A stretch of 22,095 nt of DNA from Priapulus caudatus (GCF_000485595.1 NW_014577150.1:607055-629149), one strand, 5' to 3'. Positions 9,171 to 20,850 are shown, counted from the stretch's first letter. Made by a program: numbers and translations. The notes: generated by a model from the sequence alone, not told the origin.

Positions 9171-9957
9171 GGAGGGTCAATAAGAAAGCCAGCAATTAGC
9201 ATGCGGCATATTGTGAATAAGCAGGAGGCAACGTTTCGTGTTTGGCGATCGAACTCCGTCTTGCCTCCGTCTCTCTCGCTACCCGCCCAGGGCCGCATGT
9301 AAATTCGCTTTGTATTAAATTCCCTTTCAGCTTGGCGGCGCGATGCGGCAGACGATCGATGGTCGAGCCTGCATCATTACGCAAAGAACGCGTGACGTAT
9401 AGACCGCAGACGACTCCCTTCTCGTCCTCTCTCCTTGTCCTCCTCCCTCCACGCTCCTTCCCTCTCCTCATCTCCCTTCCTGTCGCCCTGCCTGCGCTCC
9501 TCGCCCTCTCCCTGTTTCCTGGCCTCTCTCCCTTCTTTGCCTTGCCCGTGCTTCCTCCAGTCTCCCCTACCTCCTCCTTTCAGCCTCCCTGCCTCCTGCC
9601 CCACCCTCTGTTGTCCCCATGCCTCTCCCTGCCCCTCATCCTCTCTCTGCCTGCTTCCCCTCCCTGCTCCCCCCGCTTCCTCTCTCCTCTGCCTGGTTCC
9701 TCCCCTCTCCCCTGCCGCGCTTCCTTCACACTCCCCTGCCGTCATTCCCTTCACACTCCCCTACCTCATCCTTCCCCTTCCCGCCCTCCTCCTCGCCCTC
9801 TCCCTCCCCTGCCTCTTCCTTCAGCTCCGCCTGCCTCCTCCCTCGCGCCTCTCACATACACTCTCCTCCTCTCGCCTACCGGCCACGCACGCACGCGCTC
9901 GTTACAATGAAACAAACGCACTACGCGCATACCGACACGTATCAAGAGGACGTGTTA
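9171..9957. repeat. segment A, copy 1 of a large duplicated unit
   Basis: This segment matches 20864-21620. The head (9174-9415) is unique sequence starting AGCCAGCAATTAGC and containing GATGCGGCAGACGATCGATG. The body (about 9414-9885) is CT-rich with CTCCCCTGCCTCCTCC-like words. The tail (about 9885-9957) includes CTCGTTACAATGAAACAAAC and ACACGTATCAAGAG. Compared with copy 2, the differences are numerous and mostly single-base insertions or deletions; copy 1 usually has the extra base. The CT-rich body opens long Pro/Leu/Ser frames that I do not accept as genes. Confidence 0.9.
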
Positions 9958-9959
9958 CG

Positions 9960-10053
9960 TGCGCTGTGTGGTGTGTTGTGGTGTGGGTGTGTGTGTGTGT
10001 GTGGTGTGTGCGCACGCGTATGTGCTCGCGCGTGTCTGTGCTGGTGTGTGTGT

Positions 10054-10085
<32 letters not shown>

Positions 10086-10225
10086 GTGTGTGTGTTGTTG
10101 GTGGTGGTGTTGTGTGTGAGTGTGTGTGTGTTGGGTGTGTGTGTGTGTGGTGCGTGCGTGCGTGTGTGTGCATGCGGGCGTGCGTCGCGTGCGTGTGGCG
10201 TGCGTTGTTGCGTGTGGTACATTAG
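9960..10225. repeat. GT microsatellite joining A to B
   Basis: Imperfect GT tract with GCGT, GTTG and GGTGG interruptions. From about 10095 onward it is identical to 16425 onward, so the duplication boundary lies inside this tract. The left half (9960-10094) has no counterpart upstream of B'. Confidence 0.9.
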
Positions 10226-10420
10226 TGTTACCAGGAGGGAATCAGATTTCACTAAGTTCTCTCACTATTGTGCTCCGAGGCACTATCGTACGCCCCTGTT
10301 CTCTCTTATCAACAGAAGAGGGGGGAGGGCTAGTCTCTGCTGCGCTGCTACTAGAGGGCGCATAGTAGTGCCGAACAGCGTAACCGTAGTCTGAGTGATA
10401 AGTCGTGCATCGGTGGGGAT

Positions 10421-10982
10421 GGAGGAAGAGTGAGCGAAGTGAGAGAGAGAGGAACATAATATATATGTATATATGATATATATAGAGAGAAGATAGAGAG
10501 AGAGAGAGAGAGAAGAGAGAATGAGAGGAGAGAGATATGAGAGAGAGAGAGACTAAGAGGAGAGAGAGAGAGACCAGACAGAGAGAGAGAGAGAGAGAGA
10601 GAGGAGAGGGGGGAGCAAGCGGGGGGCGAGTGGGGGCGGGGGGGGAAGAGGAGAGAGAGATAGAAGGGAAAGACGAGAGAAGAGCAGAGGAGAGAGAGAG
10701 AGAGAGAGATAGAGCAGAAGAGAGAGAGAGAGAGAGAGAGAGAGACACAAAGAGAAGAACACAACAAAGAGAAGACAAGTCATAGAGAAGGGAGCCGAGA
10801 GAGAGAGAGCGAGCGAGTGAGAGAGAGTGAAGAGCGAGAGAGAGCGGATGAGAGAGCCGCAGAGAGCGAGAGAAGAGAGAGAGAGAAGAGGAAGAGAGAG
10901 AGGAGAGAGGCAGAGAGCAGAGAGAGATGAGCGGAAGAGAGGCCGAGAAGAGAGCGGAGTGACGAGAAGAGCGAGAGCGAGT

Positions 10983-11014
<32 letters not shown>

Positions 11015-11065
11015 CGCGAGAGAGAGAGAGAGAGACGAGAGAGAGGAGAGAGAAAGAGAGAGAAA
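10421..11065. repeat. GA-rich microsatellite tract (first, in B)
   Basis: GA repeats with frequent single-base interruptions, an AT-rich insert at about 10454-10484 (ATATATGTATATATGATATA) and a G-rich run at about 10607-10656. Mirror-symmetric purine runs like these can form triplex (H-DNA) structures in principle. The Arg-Glu and Ser-Leu frames are repeat translations. Confidence 0.92.
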
Positions 11066-11416
11066 ATAAAATACTCGCTTCATTTGCGAGCATGATATAT
11101 TATTTTTCAATTACGTGACGTACATCTCACGATACTGTAATTAAACGCGTTAGCGCAATCAAATGCACTCTGGGGATAAAAGTGAAACCTCCACTCGGTT
11201 AAACCTCCACTTCGGTATCATTATATCTCGTCGTTGAATGATTTCGAAATCCATCATCAACGTCATCATCGAACAAGCGAACAGCGCTAGCAGCGGCGAA
11301 AGACAGTAGCGGGCGATAAAACATAATTACAACTAAACAAAGCCTGTCACAGTCATGCAAGTTGTTTTTATTATTCACGCCAGTAAAAAAGATTATGCTC
11401 TCTCCGGGCTAATCAT
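11066..11416. other. unique patch in B, diverged between copies
   Basis: Mixed sequence with no gene. It is the only part of B where the two copies clearly differ, by about 20 small changes between about 11080 and 11350. It contains an imperfect tandem of CCTCCACTCGGTTAAA (11198) and CCTCCACTTCGGTA (11214). Confidence 0.7.
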
Positions 11417-12340
11417 CTTCTGTCTCTCTCTCTCTACCCTCTCTGTCCTCTCTCGCTCTCTCTCTCGTCTCTCCGTCTTTCTCTACTCTCTCTTTCTCTA
11501 CCTACTATCTCTTTCTCTTTCTATGCTTTCTCCCTCTTCTCCCCCCCGAGCCCCCCCCTCTTCTCCCCCCACCTCACCACCCCTCTAACTACTCTAACTC
11601 ATCATCATCCTACACCCCTCTCACATCCAAACACACCTACACACCACTCACCTCAACCCACTACCCGCACCCCCCCCCCCCTCCCCACATCAACCACACC
11701 CGCCCCGCTACCTACCACCCCACACCCCACCCACACCCCCACGCCCCCCCTCCCTCATAACTCCCAACCACCCCCACCACCACCCACACACCCGCACCCC
11801 ACTAACAACCCCCCCCCCCCCCCCACCCCACCACACCACAAATACAACAACCACCCAGCAACCACACAACCCCGCGCCCACAGGACATAGTCGGACACCA
11901 CACCCATCCCGCCAGACCAACTACCCACCCCCAACCTAAACACGCCGGACACCCCCCCACCAAGACCACGCACCTGCACCCTCCATCACCTCCCACTCAC
12001 TCCCTCCCTCCCTGCCTCTCATTCCCGCCCCCTCACACCCACACCACCTCCCCCCCTCCACACCTCCCCTTCGCCCTCGCTCCCCCCCTCTGCTGCTCTC
12101 TCTCACACCCTCTCCTCTCTCTCTCTCTCTCACTCTTTCTCTCTCCCCCTGCTCTCTCTCTCTCCTTCCTCAGTCTGCTCCTCTCGTGCTCTCTCTCACT
12201 CTCATCTCCTACCCGTCTTTTCCTGCACTCTCTCTGTTTCTCTCTCTCTCTCTCTCTCTCTCTCGAGCAGCGCTCTCTCTCTTCATCTTCTATCTCTCTA
12301 TCTCTCTCTGCTCTCTCTCTCGCTCTCCTCTCCTCAGCTC
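11417..12340. repeat. CT-rich and C/A-rich tract
   Basis: CT repeats flank a C-rich CCACC/CACCC core (about 11535-12090) with C runs at 11671-11682 and 11809-11824. The strand bias is opposite to the GA tracts on both sides. Long minus-strand Gly/Val/Trp frames come from the C runs and are not coding. Confidence 0.9.
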
Positions 12341-12900
12341 CACCCACCTGAGCCCCTCGCAGCGCAAATTCGTTAAACTCGTGCGTCGCCGGCGCAGAAT
12401 TATCTCTTATAATATCCGTGACGAACAATCGCACGCGATGATGGATGGGACGACGAACCGTAATGAAACTTAAGACATTCGGACGCTCGAAAGAAGTTCG
12501 CTGGACGGGCCGAATACTGTTTCAGCCTGGCCGCGGAAACAAACAACACGCCTCTGCTCACGCGCTGCGCGGGACACGTTATAGAACAGCCAGCGACATG
12601 GAATGGACAGCCGTAACATGGAATGAAGAGGGCCACGACGGACTGGAAGCCGGACAGTTCGAGCACGGAATGGGGCAGTTGGCGACACGATGAAGAAGGC
12701 CACGACACGGAGATTGACAGTCGGCGCGACGCGTAATGGACAGCCACGATACAGGGGTGTGTCAATCACAGAGACACACGCAGCGCAGCGCATGCACGCA
12801 CGGGCACGCACGCACGCACGCGGCTCTCTGACACGATCATACACCAGCGCCGAAACAGACCTACACCACCGAGCCAACCCCGCGCCCCCGCGCTCTGCAC
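12341..12900. other. unique region with ~67-bp weak direct repeat
   Basis: GC-rich mixed sequence with many CpG. ATGAAGAGGGCCACGAC at 12623-12639 recurs as ATGAAGAAGGCCACGAC at 12690-12706, and ATGGACAGCC occurs near 12603 and 12737, suggesting a decayed tandem repeat. A 183-residue minus-strand frame (12470-13021) overlaps it. It lacks family motifs and continues into the minisatellite-like sequence, so I do not call it. Confidence 0.5.
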
Positions 12901-13125
12901 CCACGATTCTGCCATCGAACAACCCCCTCCCAGGTGCCCGATTGCACGCCTCACAAAAAAAATTCTCCATCGAACACCCCGCTCGCGCCGACCGCCCTGC
13001 ACCACATCTCCATCGAGACACGCCGCGCTACCACCCGCCTGCACCCACATTCTCCATCGCGAACACATGCGCCCATCCGCCCCCGCCTGCACCGCCCCAT
13101 TCTCCATCGAACAGCACCGATCACC
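12901..13125. repeat. degenerate 43-56-bp repeat, five units
   Basis: ATTCTCCATCGAAC or close variants start at 12906, 12962, 13006, 13049 and 13099, giving spacings of 56, 44, 43 and 50 bp. Each is followed by CCCGCCTGCACC-like sequence. It is a decayed minisatellite with variable unit length. The same array lies 6337 bp downstream in B'. Confidence 0.65.
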
Positions 13126-13171
13126 GCACACGATAAACGACACCGCCAGGGCGTGGCGAGCGCGGTCCTGT

Positions 13172-13186
13172 CCGCCAGGGGGCGCC
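13172..13186 (+). promoter_or_regulatory. CTCF-like motif CCGCCAGGGGGCGCC
   Basis: The sequence agrees with the bilaterian CTCF core (CCASNAGGGGGCGC type) at all but about one position. It sits in unique, CpG-rich sequence between the repeat array and a GA tract. A single motif match does not show binding. It is duplicated at 19509-19523. Confidence 0.35.
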
Positions 13187-13366
13187 TGTAGGTGTAAGTT
13201 CGCGTTAAATTATTTGTCCCTCGACGGCGGCGCTTTTTTCGAAGCCTGTTCACATTGTAAACGCGTGCTTGCGGATTACGTAACGAAGTGATCAACCCCG
13301 CTAAGTGGTGGAGGGCTCGACACGGGGAGGTCGGGGACGTAACCGCTATCCCCACACGGCTGCATG
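13187..13366. other. unique stretch in B, nothing recognised
   Basis: Mixed sequence leading to the second GA tract. No coding or RNA signal is seen. Confidence 0.4.
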
Positions 13367-13826
13367 CAGAGAGAGCAGAGCGAGACGGAGAGAGAGGGGG
13401 AGAAAAGAGGAGAGAGAGGAGAGGGAAGGAGAGATTTAGAAAGAGAGACGGGAGAGAGAGAGAGAGCCAGAGAGAGAGAGAGAGAGAAGACGAGAGAGAG
13501 AGAGAGAGAGAGAGTGGGAGAGGGGGGGGATGAGATAGATAAGAGAGAGAGAAGGAGAGAGGATGAATAGATAGAAGAGAGGGGGAGAGAAAGCGAAAAG
13601 AGCGAGAGAGAGAGGAGAGACGAGAGAGAGACGAGAAAGAAGAGAGAGATAGGGGGAGATAGACTAGATAGAGAATAGATAAGCGAAGAGAGAGAGAAAG
13701 AGGGAGGGAAGAGAAAAGGGAGTGAGAGAACAGAGAGAAGAGAGAGAGAGAGCGCCAAGGAGCAAGAGAGAGAGAGAGAGAGACGAGAGAGAGGAGAGGA
13801 GAGAGAGAAGAAGAGAGAGCCAGAGA

Positions 13827-13875
<49 letters not shown>

Positions 13876-13986
13876 GGGGGGACGGAGAAGGAGAGAGAGA
13901 TAGATGCGAGAGAGAGAGGCGGGGAGAGAAAAAAAGCGAAAGAGACGAGAGAGAGAGAGAGAGAAGAAGAGAGGAGAGAGAGAAGA
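13367..13986. repeat. GA-rich microsatellite tract (second, in B)
   Basis: About 620 bp of GA repeats with many G, C and AT interruptions, including a GATAGATA-like stretch near 13530-13575 and 13645-13680. Identical in the second copy. Confidence 0.92.
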
Positions 13987-14324
13987 TGACAGAGGTGTAC
14001 GCTCGCGACTGCACGCAGCGCCAGCAACACGATAGCAAGATTAAATACCCGGCAAAACATTTGCGTCGTCGTTCAAAACGAAAAGCTGGAATTCGCGAAA
14101 TGCCACGGTGCATTTCGCTTGCCACAACCCCGCTGCGTGTCGTGTGCGCGTTTCAAAACAAGGAACACGCACGCACAAACAGCCGCACGCACGCACGTGC
14201 ACGCACGAGACCACGCTCCACGGGGCAAAGGCTTTCCAGATATCAGTGCGCACGGGAAGGGCACAGGCTCAATACATGTAGCAATAATCGAGGGGAACAG
14301 TGTAGATAAATAAAAAAGTCCGAC
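13987..14324. other. unique stretch in B, nothing recognised
   Basis: Mixed sequence with GCACGCACGCAC-type CGCA runs near 14165-14205 and an inverted GCGAAATGCC / GTGCATTTCGC pair around 14095-14120. No gene is supported. Confidence 0.5.
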
Positions 14325-14620
<296 letters not shown>

Positions 14621-15467
14621 TGAAGTATAGAGAAGTAAAGAAGGTGGAGGGGTGGGGGGTATCCCGTCAACACGAACCACTGAATCTACGGCTGTTCGGT
14701 TGCAATTTCACAACAGAACCCTATCTGCTCTGCCACAACACTATACACAGGGATGCGCAGTGTCTTTCTAGTCCGCGTGGGGGCGCAGTCAGTGCGCGGC
14801 GATACACAGGGTAAACCTCAACCCCCCTCCCTCTCTCCTTCTTTCTATCTACGCTCAGCAAGAGTTGGCACGAGAGAGACGGCAGTCACATACAGATGCG
14901 CCGCAAAGCAACATTAAACATTCACAAGTCGAAATTACCGCAAACTCAGCCCCTGGGACAAATCAGTAAGCCTGCGAGAGATTGAGGGAGGGGGTGGGTG
15001 AGAGAGAGAGCGAAAAGAAAGGGTGAATAAAGAGAAGCAAAAATGAAGAGAAAGATTGCAAGATTGCAAAATTGAGAGCGTAACTCCTCTATTTTGTATT
15101 CGCACGGATTAACGTCAGCTTGCATAACCGTCACCACCGGCGGCCATTTTGTCAGTTTTTTCTTTTTGTCGGCCAGCAGACGATAAATATAGCCGTGGGC
15201 TGAGGTTTCATCAGCGATAAGAAAATGGCCGCCGCCTCAGCAGTCTCGCAAAACTCCGCGACTGTCACACCGTATGTACGCGCATTCTGATGACGTCTGC
15301 TCATTGTGTGTGCTTGTTGCTCGGTGTCCGTCTTCACTCTCGTATTCCGGACTATCGGCGCCCACAATGACATCCTGATTTGCGGTGTACACTTCATGAG
15401 AATGCTTGTTACACGGGCACACCCCCCGGAGCTCCCTCCCCCTGCAGTCACGGCGTCTACCTTTTCC
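14621..15467. other. single-copy spacer between B and B'
   Basis: Mixed sequence present once in the window. It includes a CTCF-like GCGTGGGGGCGCAG at 14775-14788, a short CT run near 14820-14850 and a purine run near 14980-15055. No coding frame is convincing. The segment 15110-15300 has promoter-like features listed separately. Confidence 0.6.
15110..15300. promoter_or_regulatory. possible promoter-like region with inverted YY1-like sites
   Basis: A perfect 12-bp inverted repeat, GGCGGCCATTTT (15139-15150) and AAAATGGCCGCC (15222-15233), carries the YY1-type core GCCATTTT on both arms. Between the arms is the AT-rich word ATAAATATAG (15183-15192), a weak TATA-like match. CRE-like words AACGTCAGC (15111) and TGACGTCT (15291) flank it. 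No transcript or coding frame nearby supports promoter function. Confidence 0.25.
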
Positions 15468-15912
15468 CAGTGGCGTAGTTAAAGGGGGGGGGGACAAAGG
15501 AGACCATGGCCCCCCTGTTGATCCGAAAGTTAAAAGAAGAAGGAAAAAAGAAGAATTGTTTTACTAAAAAAAGAATTGTCCTAGTCAGAATGAAGGCTGT
15601 ACATGTACTCAAAGGTGCCACAAATACCATCTCCTGCTATCAACATTTTAAAATTTTCCTGGGGGAGGACGCCCATACCCCCGCCTGTATTTCACCCCCC
15701 TCCTTTTATATCTTGGTAGCAGAGAACAACAAACAAAAATGCCTTTATGCATCGCGCCTGAAACAAAGATTGCAGAGCTGAGAGCTAGGTGGGGGAACGT
15801 AGGGTGTGGAGAGAGAGAGGCGGAGAAACCATTAAAATATTAAGTCATCCACCATTTTGCGTAGTTCGCTGTTTTTGCACCCCCTTGTTAAAATATCCTG
15901 TCTACGCCACTG
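15468..15912. mobile_element. 445-bp non-autonomous hAT element
   Basis: The ends are CAGTGGCGTAG (15468-15478) and CTACGCCACTG (15902-15912), a perfect 11-bp terminal inverted repeat of the hAT type. The flanking octamers CCTTTTCC (15460-15467) and CCTTTTCT (15913-15920) match at seven of eight positions, consistent with an 8-bp target duplication. The left end continues into a G run and the right end is preceded by CACCCCCTTGTTAAAATA. An internal TTTTCCTGGGGGAGGACG module near 15653 resembles the fragment at 7826-7972. No transposase is encoded. Confidence 0.88.
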
Positions 15913-16304
15913 CCTTTTCTTCTCTGCCTGTGCAGTGTCCGCAGCCCGCACACGCCCCACCGCTACAAGAGTGGCATGCTCCATTCCTCATCTGCTTGCA
16001 AGACATTAATTACTATGGAACCTTGTTACAATAATTACCAAAGGGAATATGGATTCTATTGACAATGTATGATCGGCAAGATTGCGTCTACAATTCACCG
16101 AGAATTAGGTCATCGCGGATGCTTATATTCGTAGATTATGCTGTGAGGGGATGAAGAGAAGGAGGAGGTCCGTATACTGTGGTAACAACCTGTATGTTGC
16201 TGCATGCCGGCTAGCGGGTTAGCAGTAAGTAACGACGATGGGAAAAATACACGGTGAGGGTGTGTCGTTAATTAATGACAGGCAATGACTGCTGCTGCTG
16301 CTAT
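15913..16304. other. unique part of the spacer, nothing recognised
   Basis: About 390 bp of mixed AT-rich sequence with a short CTG run (about 16290-16301). No gene or element is recognised. Confidence 0.5.
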
Positions 16305-16327
16305 AAACACACGTGCGCGTGAGTGTG

Positions 16328-16375
<48 letters not shown>

Positions 16376-16377
16376 TG

Positions 16378-16409
<32 letters not shown>

Positions 16410-16424
16410 TGTGTGTGTGTGTGT
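16305..16424. repeat. GT/GCGT microsatellite before B'
   Basis: GT repeats, then about 16 GCGT units in two blocks, then GT. It occupies the same place before B' as 9960-10094 does before B, but the repeat composition differs (GCGT-rich here, GT-rich there). Confidence 0.92.
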
Positions 16425-17312
16425 TTGTTGGTGGTGGTGTTGTGTGTGAGTGTGTGTGTGTTGGGTGTGTGTGTGTGTGGTGCGTGCGTGCGTGTGTGTG
16501 CATGCGGGCGTGCGTCGCGTGCGTGTGGCGTGCGTTGTTGCGTGTGGTACATTAGTGTTACCAGGAGGGAATCAGATTTCACTAAGTTCTCTCACTATTG
16601 TGCTCCGAGGCACTATCGTACGCCCCTGTTCTCTCTTATCAACAGAAGAGGGGGGAGGGCTAGTCTCTGCTGCGCTGCTACTAGAGGGCGCATAGTAGTG
16701 CCGAACAGCGTAACCGTAGTCTGAGTGATAAGTCGTGCATCGGTGGGGATGGAGGAAGAGTGAGCGAAGTGAGAGAGAGAGGAACATAATATATATGTAT
16801 ATATGATATATATAGAGAGAAGATAGAGAGAGAGAGAGAGAGAAGAGAGAATGAGAGGAGAGAGATATGAGAGAGAGAGAGACTAAGAGGAGAGAGAGAG
16901 AGACCAGACAGAGAGAGAGAGAGAGAGAGAGAGGAGAGGGGGGAGCAAGCGGGGGGCGAGTGGGGGCGGGGGGGGAAGAGGAGAGAGAGATAGAAGGGAA
17001 AGACGAGAGAAGAGCAGAGGAGAGAGAGAGAGAGAGAGATAGAGCAGAAGAGAGAGAGAGAGAGAGAGAGAGAGACACAAAGAGAAGAACACAACAAAGA
17101 GAAGACAAGTCATAGAGAAGGGAGCCGAGAGAGAGAGAGCGAGCGAGTGAGAGAGAGTGAAGAGCGAGAGAGAGCGGATGAGAGAGCCGCAGAGAGCGAG
17201 AGAAGAGAGAGAGAGAAGAGGAAGAGAGAGAGGAGAGAGGCAGAGAGCAGAGAGAGATGAGCGGAAGAGAGGCCGAGAAGAGAGCGGAGTGACGAGAAGA
17301 GCGAGAGCGAGT

Positions 17313-17344
<32 letters not shown>

Positions 17345-20163
17345 CGCGAGAGAGAGAGAGAGAGACGAGAGAGAGGAGAGAGAAAGAGAGAGAAAATAAA
17401 ATACTCGCTGCATTTGCGAGCATGATATATTATTTTATCAATTACGTGACGTGAGAGAGCACGATACTGTAATTAAACGCGTAAGCGCAATCAAATGCAT
17501 CTCTGGGGATAAAAGGGAAACCTCCACTCGGTTAAACTCGCACTTCGGTATCATTATACTCGTCGTTGACATGATTTCGAAATCCATCGATGCAACGTCA
17601 TCATCTGAACAAGCGAAACAGCGCTAGCAGCGGCGAAAGACAGTAGCGGGCGATCAAACAATATTACAACTAAACAAAGCCTTTCACAGTCATGCAAGTT
17701 GTTTTTATTATTCACGCCAGTAAAAAAGATTATGCTCTCTCCGGGCTAATCATCTTCTGTCTCTCTCTCTCTACCCTCTCTGTCCTCTCTCGCTCTCTCT
17801 CTCGTCTCTCCGTCTTTCTCTACTCTCTCTTTCTCTACCTACTATCTCTTTCTCTTTCTATGCTTTCTCCCTCTTCTCCCCCCCGAGCCCCCCCCTCTTC
17901 TCCCCCCACCTCACCACCCCTCTAACTACTCTAACTCATCATCATCCTACACCCCTCTCACATCCAAACACACCTACACACCACTCACCTCAACCCACTA
18001 CCCGCACCCCCCCCCCCCTCCCCACATCAACCACACCCGCCCCGCTACCTACCACCCCACACCCCACCCACACCCCCACGCCCCCCCTCCCTCATAACTC
18101 CCAACCACCCCCACCACCACCCACACACCCGCACCCCACTAACAACCCCCCCCCCCCCCCCACCCCACCACACCACAAATACAACAACCACCCAGCAACC
18201 ACACAACCCCGCGCCCACAGGACATAGTCGGACACCACACCCATCCCGCCAGACCAACTACCCACCCCCAACCTAAACACGCCGGACACCCCCCCACCAA
18301 GACCACGCACCTGCACCCTCCATCACCTCCCACTCACTCCCTCCCTCCCTGCCTCTCATTCCCGCCCCCTCACACCCACACCACCTCCCCCCCTCCACAC
18401 CTCCCCTTCGCCCTCGCTCCCCCCCTCTGCTGCTCTCTCTCACACCCTCTCCTCTCTCTCTCTCTCTCACTCTTTCTCTCTCCCCCTGCTCTCTCTCTCT
18501 CCTTCCTCAGTCTGCTCCTCTCGTGCTCTCTCTCACTCTCATCTCCTACCCGTCTTTTCCTGCACTCTCTCTGTTTCTCTCTCTCTCTCTCTCTCTCTCT
18601 CGAGCAGCGCTCTCTCTCTTCATCTTCTATCTCTCTATCTCTCTCTGCTCTCTCTCTCGCTCTCCTCTCCTCAGCTCCACCCACCTGAGCCCCTCGCAGC
18701 GCAAATTCGTTAAACTCGTGCGTCGCCGGCGCAGAATTATCTCTTATAATATCCGTGACGAACAATCGCACGCGATGATGGATGGGACGACGAACCGTAA
18801 TGAAACTTAAGACATTCGGACGCTCGAAAGAAGTTCGCTGGACGGGCCGAATACTGTTTCAGCCTGGCCGCGGAAACAAACAACACGCCTCTGCTCACGC
18901 GCTGCGCGGGACACGTTATAGAACAGCCAGCGACATGGAATGGACAGCCGTAACATGGAATGAAGAGGGCCACGACGGACTGGAAGCCGGACAGTTCGAG
19001 CACGGAATGGGGCAGTTGGCGACACGATGAAGAAGGCCACGACACGGAGATTGACAGTCGGCGCGACGCGTAATGGACAGCCACGATACAGGGGTGTGTC
19101 AATCACAGAGACACACGCAGCGCAGCGCATGCACGCACGGGCACGCACGCACGCACGCGGCTCTCTGACACGATCATACACCAGCGCCGAAACAGACCTA
19201 CACCACCGAGCCAACCCCGCGCCCCCGCGCTCTGCACCCACGATTCTGCCATCGAACAACCCCCTCCCAGGTGCCCGATTGCACGCCTCACAAAAAAAAT
19301 TCTCCATCGAACACCCCGCTCGCGCCGACCGCCCTGCACCACATCTCCATCGAGACACGCCGCGCTACCACCCGCCTGCACCCACATTCTCCATCGCGAA
19401 CACATGCGCCCATCCGCCCCCGCCTGCACCGCCCCATTCTCCATCGAACAGCACCGATCACCGCACACGATAAACGACACCGCCAGGGCGTGGCGAGCGC
19501 GGTCCTGTCCGCCAGGGGGCGCCTGTAGGTGTAAGTTCGCGTTAAATTATTTGTCCCTCGACGGCGGCGCTTTTTTCGAAGCCTGTTCACATTGTAAACG
19601 CGTGCTTGCGGATTACGTAACGAAGTGATCAACCCCGCTAAGTGGTGGAGGGCTCGACACGGGGAGGTCGGGGACGTAACCGCTATCCCCACACGGCTGC
19701 ATGCAGAGAGAGCAGAGCGAGACGGAGAGAGAGGGGGAGAAAAGAGGAGAGAGAGGAGAGGGAAGGAGAGATTTAGAAAGAGAGACGGGAGAGAGAGAGA
19801 GAGCCAGAGAGAGAGAGAGAGAGAAGACGAGAGAGAGAGAGAGAGAGAGAGTGGGAGAGGGGGGGGATGAGATAGATAAGAGAGAGAGAAGGAGAGAGGA
19901 TGAATAGATAGAAGAGAGGGGGAGAGAAAGCGAAAAGAGCGAGAGAGAGAGGAGAGACGAGAGAGAGACGAGAAAGAAGAGAGAGATAGGGGGAGATAGA
20001 CTAGATAGAGAATAGATAAGCGAAGAGAGAGAGAAAGAGGGAGGGAAGAGAAAAGGGAGTGAGAGAACAGAGAGAAGAGAGAGAGAGAGCGCCAAGGAGC
20101 AAGAGAGAGAGAGAGAGAGACGAGAGAGAGGAGAGGAGAGAGAGAAGAAGAGAGAGCCAGAGA

Positions 20164-20212
<49 letters not shown>

Positions 20213-20661
20213 GGGGGGACGGAGAAGGAGAGAGAGATAGATGCGAGAGAGAGAGGCGGGGAGAGAAAAAAAGCGAAAGAGACGAGAGAGAGAGAGAGAG
20301 AAGAAGAGAGGAGAGAGAGAAGATGACAGAGGTGTACGCTCGCGACTGCACGCAGCGCCAGCAACACGATAGCAAGATTAAATACCCGGCAAAACATTTG
20401 CGTCGTCGTTCAAAACGAAAAGCTGGAATTCGCGAAATGCCACGGTGCATTTCGCTTGCCACAACCCCGCTGCGTGTCGTGTGCGCGTTTCAAAACAAGG
20501 AACACGCACGCACAAACAGCCGCACGCACGCACGTGCACGCACGAGACCACGCTCCACGGGGCAAAGGCTTTCCAGATATCAGTGCGCACGGGAAGGGCA
20601 CAGGCTCAATACATGTAGCAATAATCGAGGGGAACAGTGTAGATAAATAAAAAAGTCCGAC

Positions 20662-20714
<53 letters not shown>

Positions 20715-20850
20715 AGGAGCAGAGCAGAGAAAGAGAGAGAGAGAGAGACGCGATGAGAGAGCAGACGAGGAGAGAGAGAGGCGAAAAAGATTGCAGAGAG
20801 AGAGAGAGGAAAGAGAGAGAGAGAGAGACGTGTGAACGAAGGAGAGAGAG
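16425..20850. repeat. segment B', second copy of the ~4.4-kb unit
   Basis: Direct-orientation copy of 10095-14512, starting in the GT tract at TTGTTGGTGGTGGTGT and ending in a GA tract. Subfeatures correspond: GA tract 16751-17395, diverged unique patch about 17396-17753, CT/C-rich tract about 17754-18677, degenerate repeat about 19238-19462, CTCF-like motif 19509-19523, GA tract 19704-20323, unique stretch 20324-20661. Outside the patch I found no differences at the landmarks compared. Confidence 0.95.

Noticed and set aside
8634-9302. 222-residue + strand frame
   Set aside because: Starts in the 13-bp minisatellite, crosses into segment A, and overlaps two other long frames; no motif seen.
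10242-11093. 283-residue minus-strand Ser/Leu frame, repeated at 16572-17423
   Set aside because: Caused by GA repeats; looks like a membrane protein only because CT repeats encode Ser and Leu.
12951-14060. 369-residue minus-strand frame, repeated at 19288-20397
   Set aside because: Mostly CT-repeat Ser/Leu with an arginine-rich tail from GC-rich sequence; no domain, and frame length is set by the repeat.
13722-14309. 195-residue Arg-Glu-rich frame (RS-domain-like), also at 20059-20646
   Set aside because: GA repeat translation; no RNA-binding domain or splice context.
15506-15781. 91-residue + strand frame
   Set aside because: Lies wholly inside the 445-bp hAT element, has no transposase motif, and such elements are non-coding.
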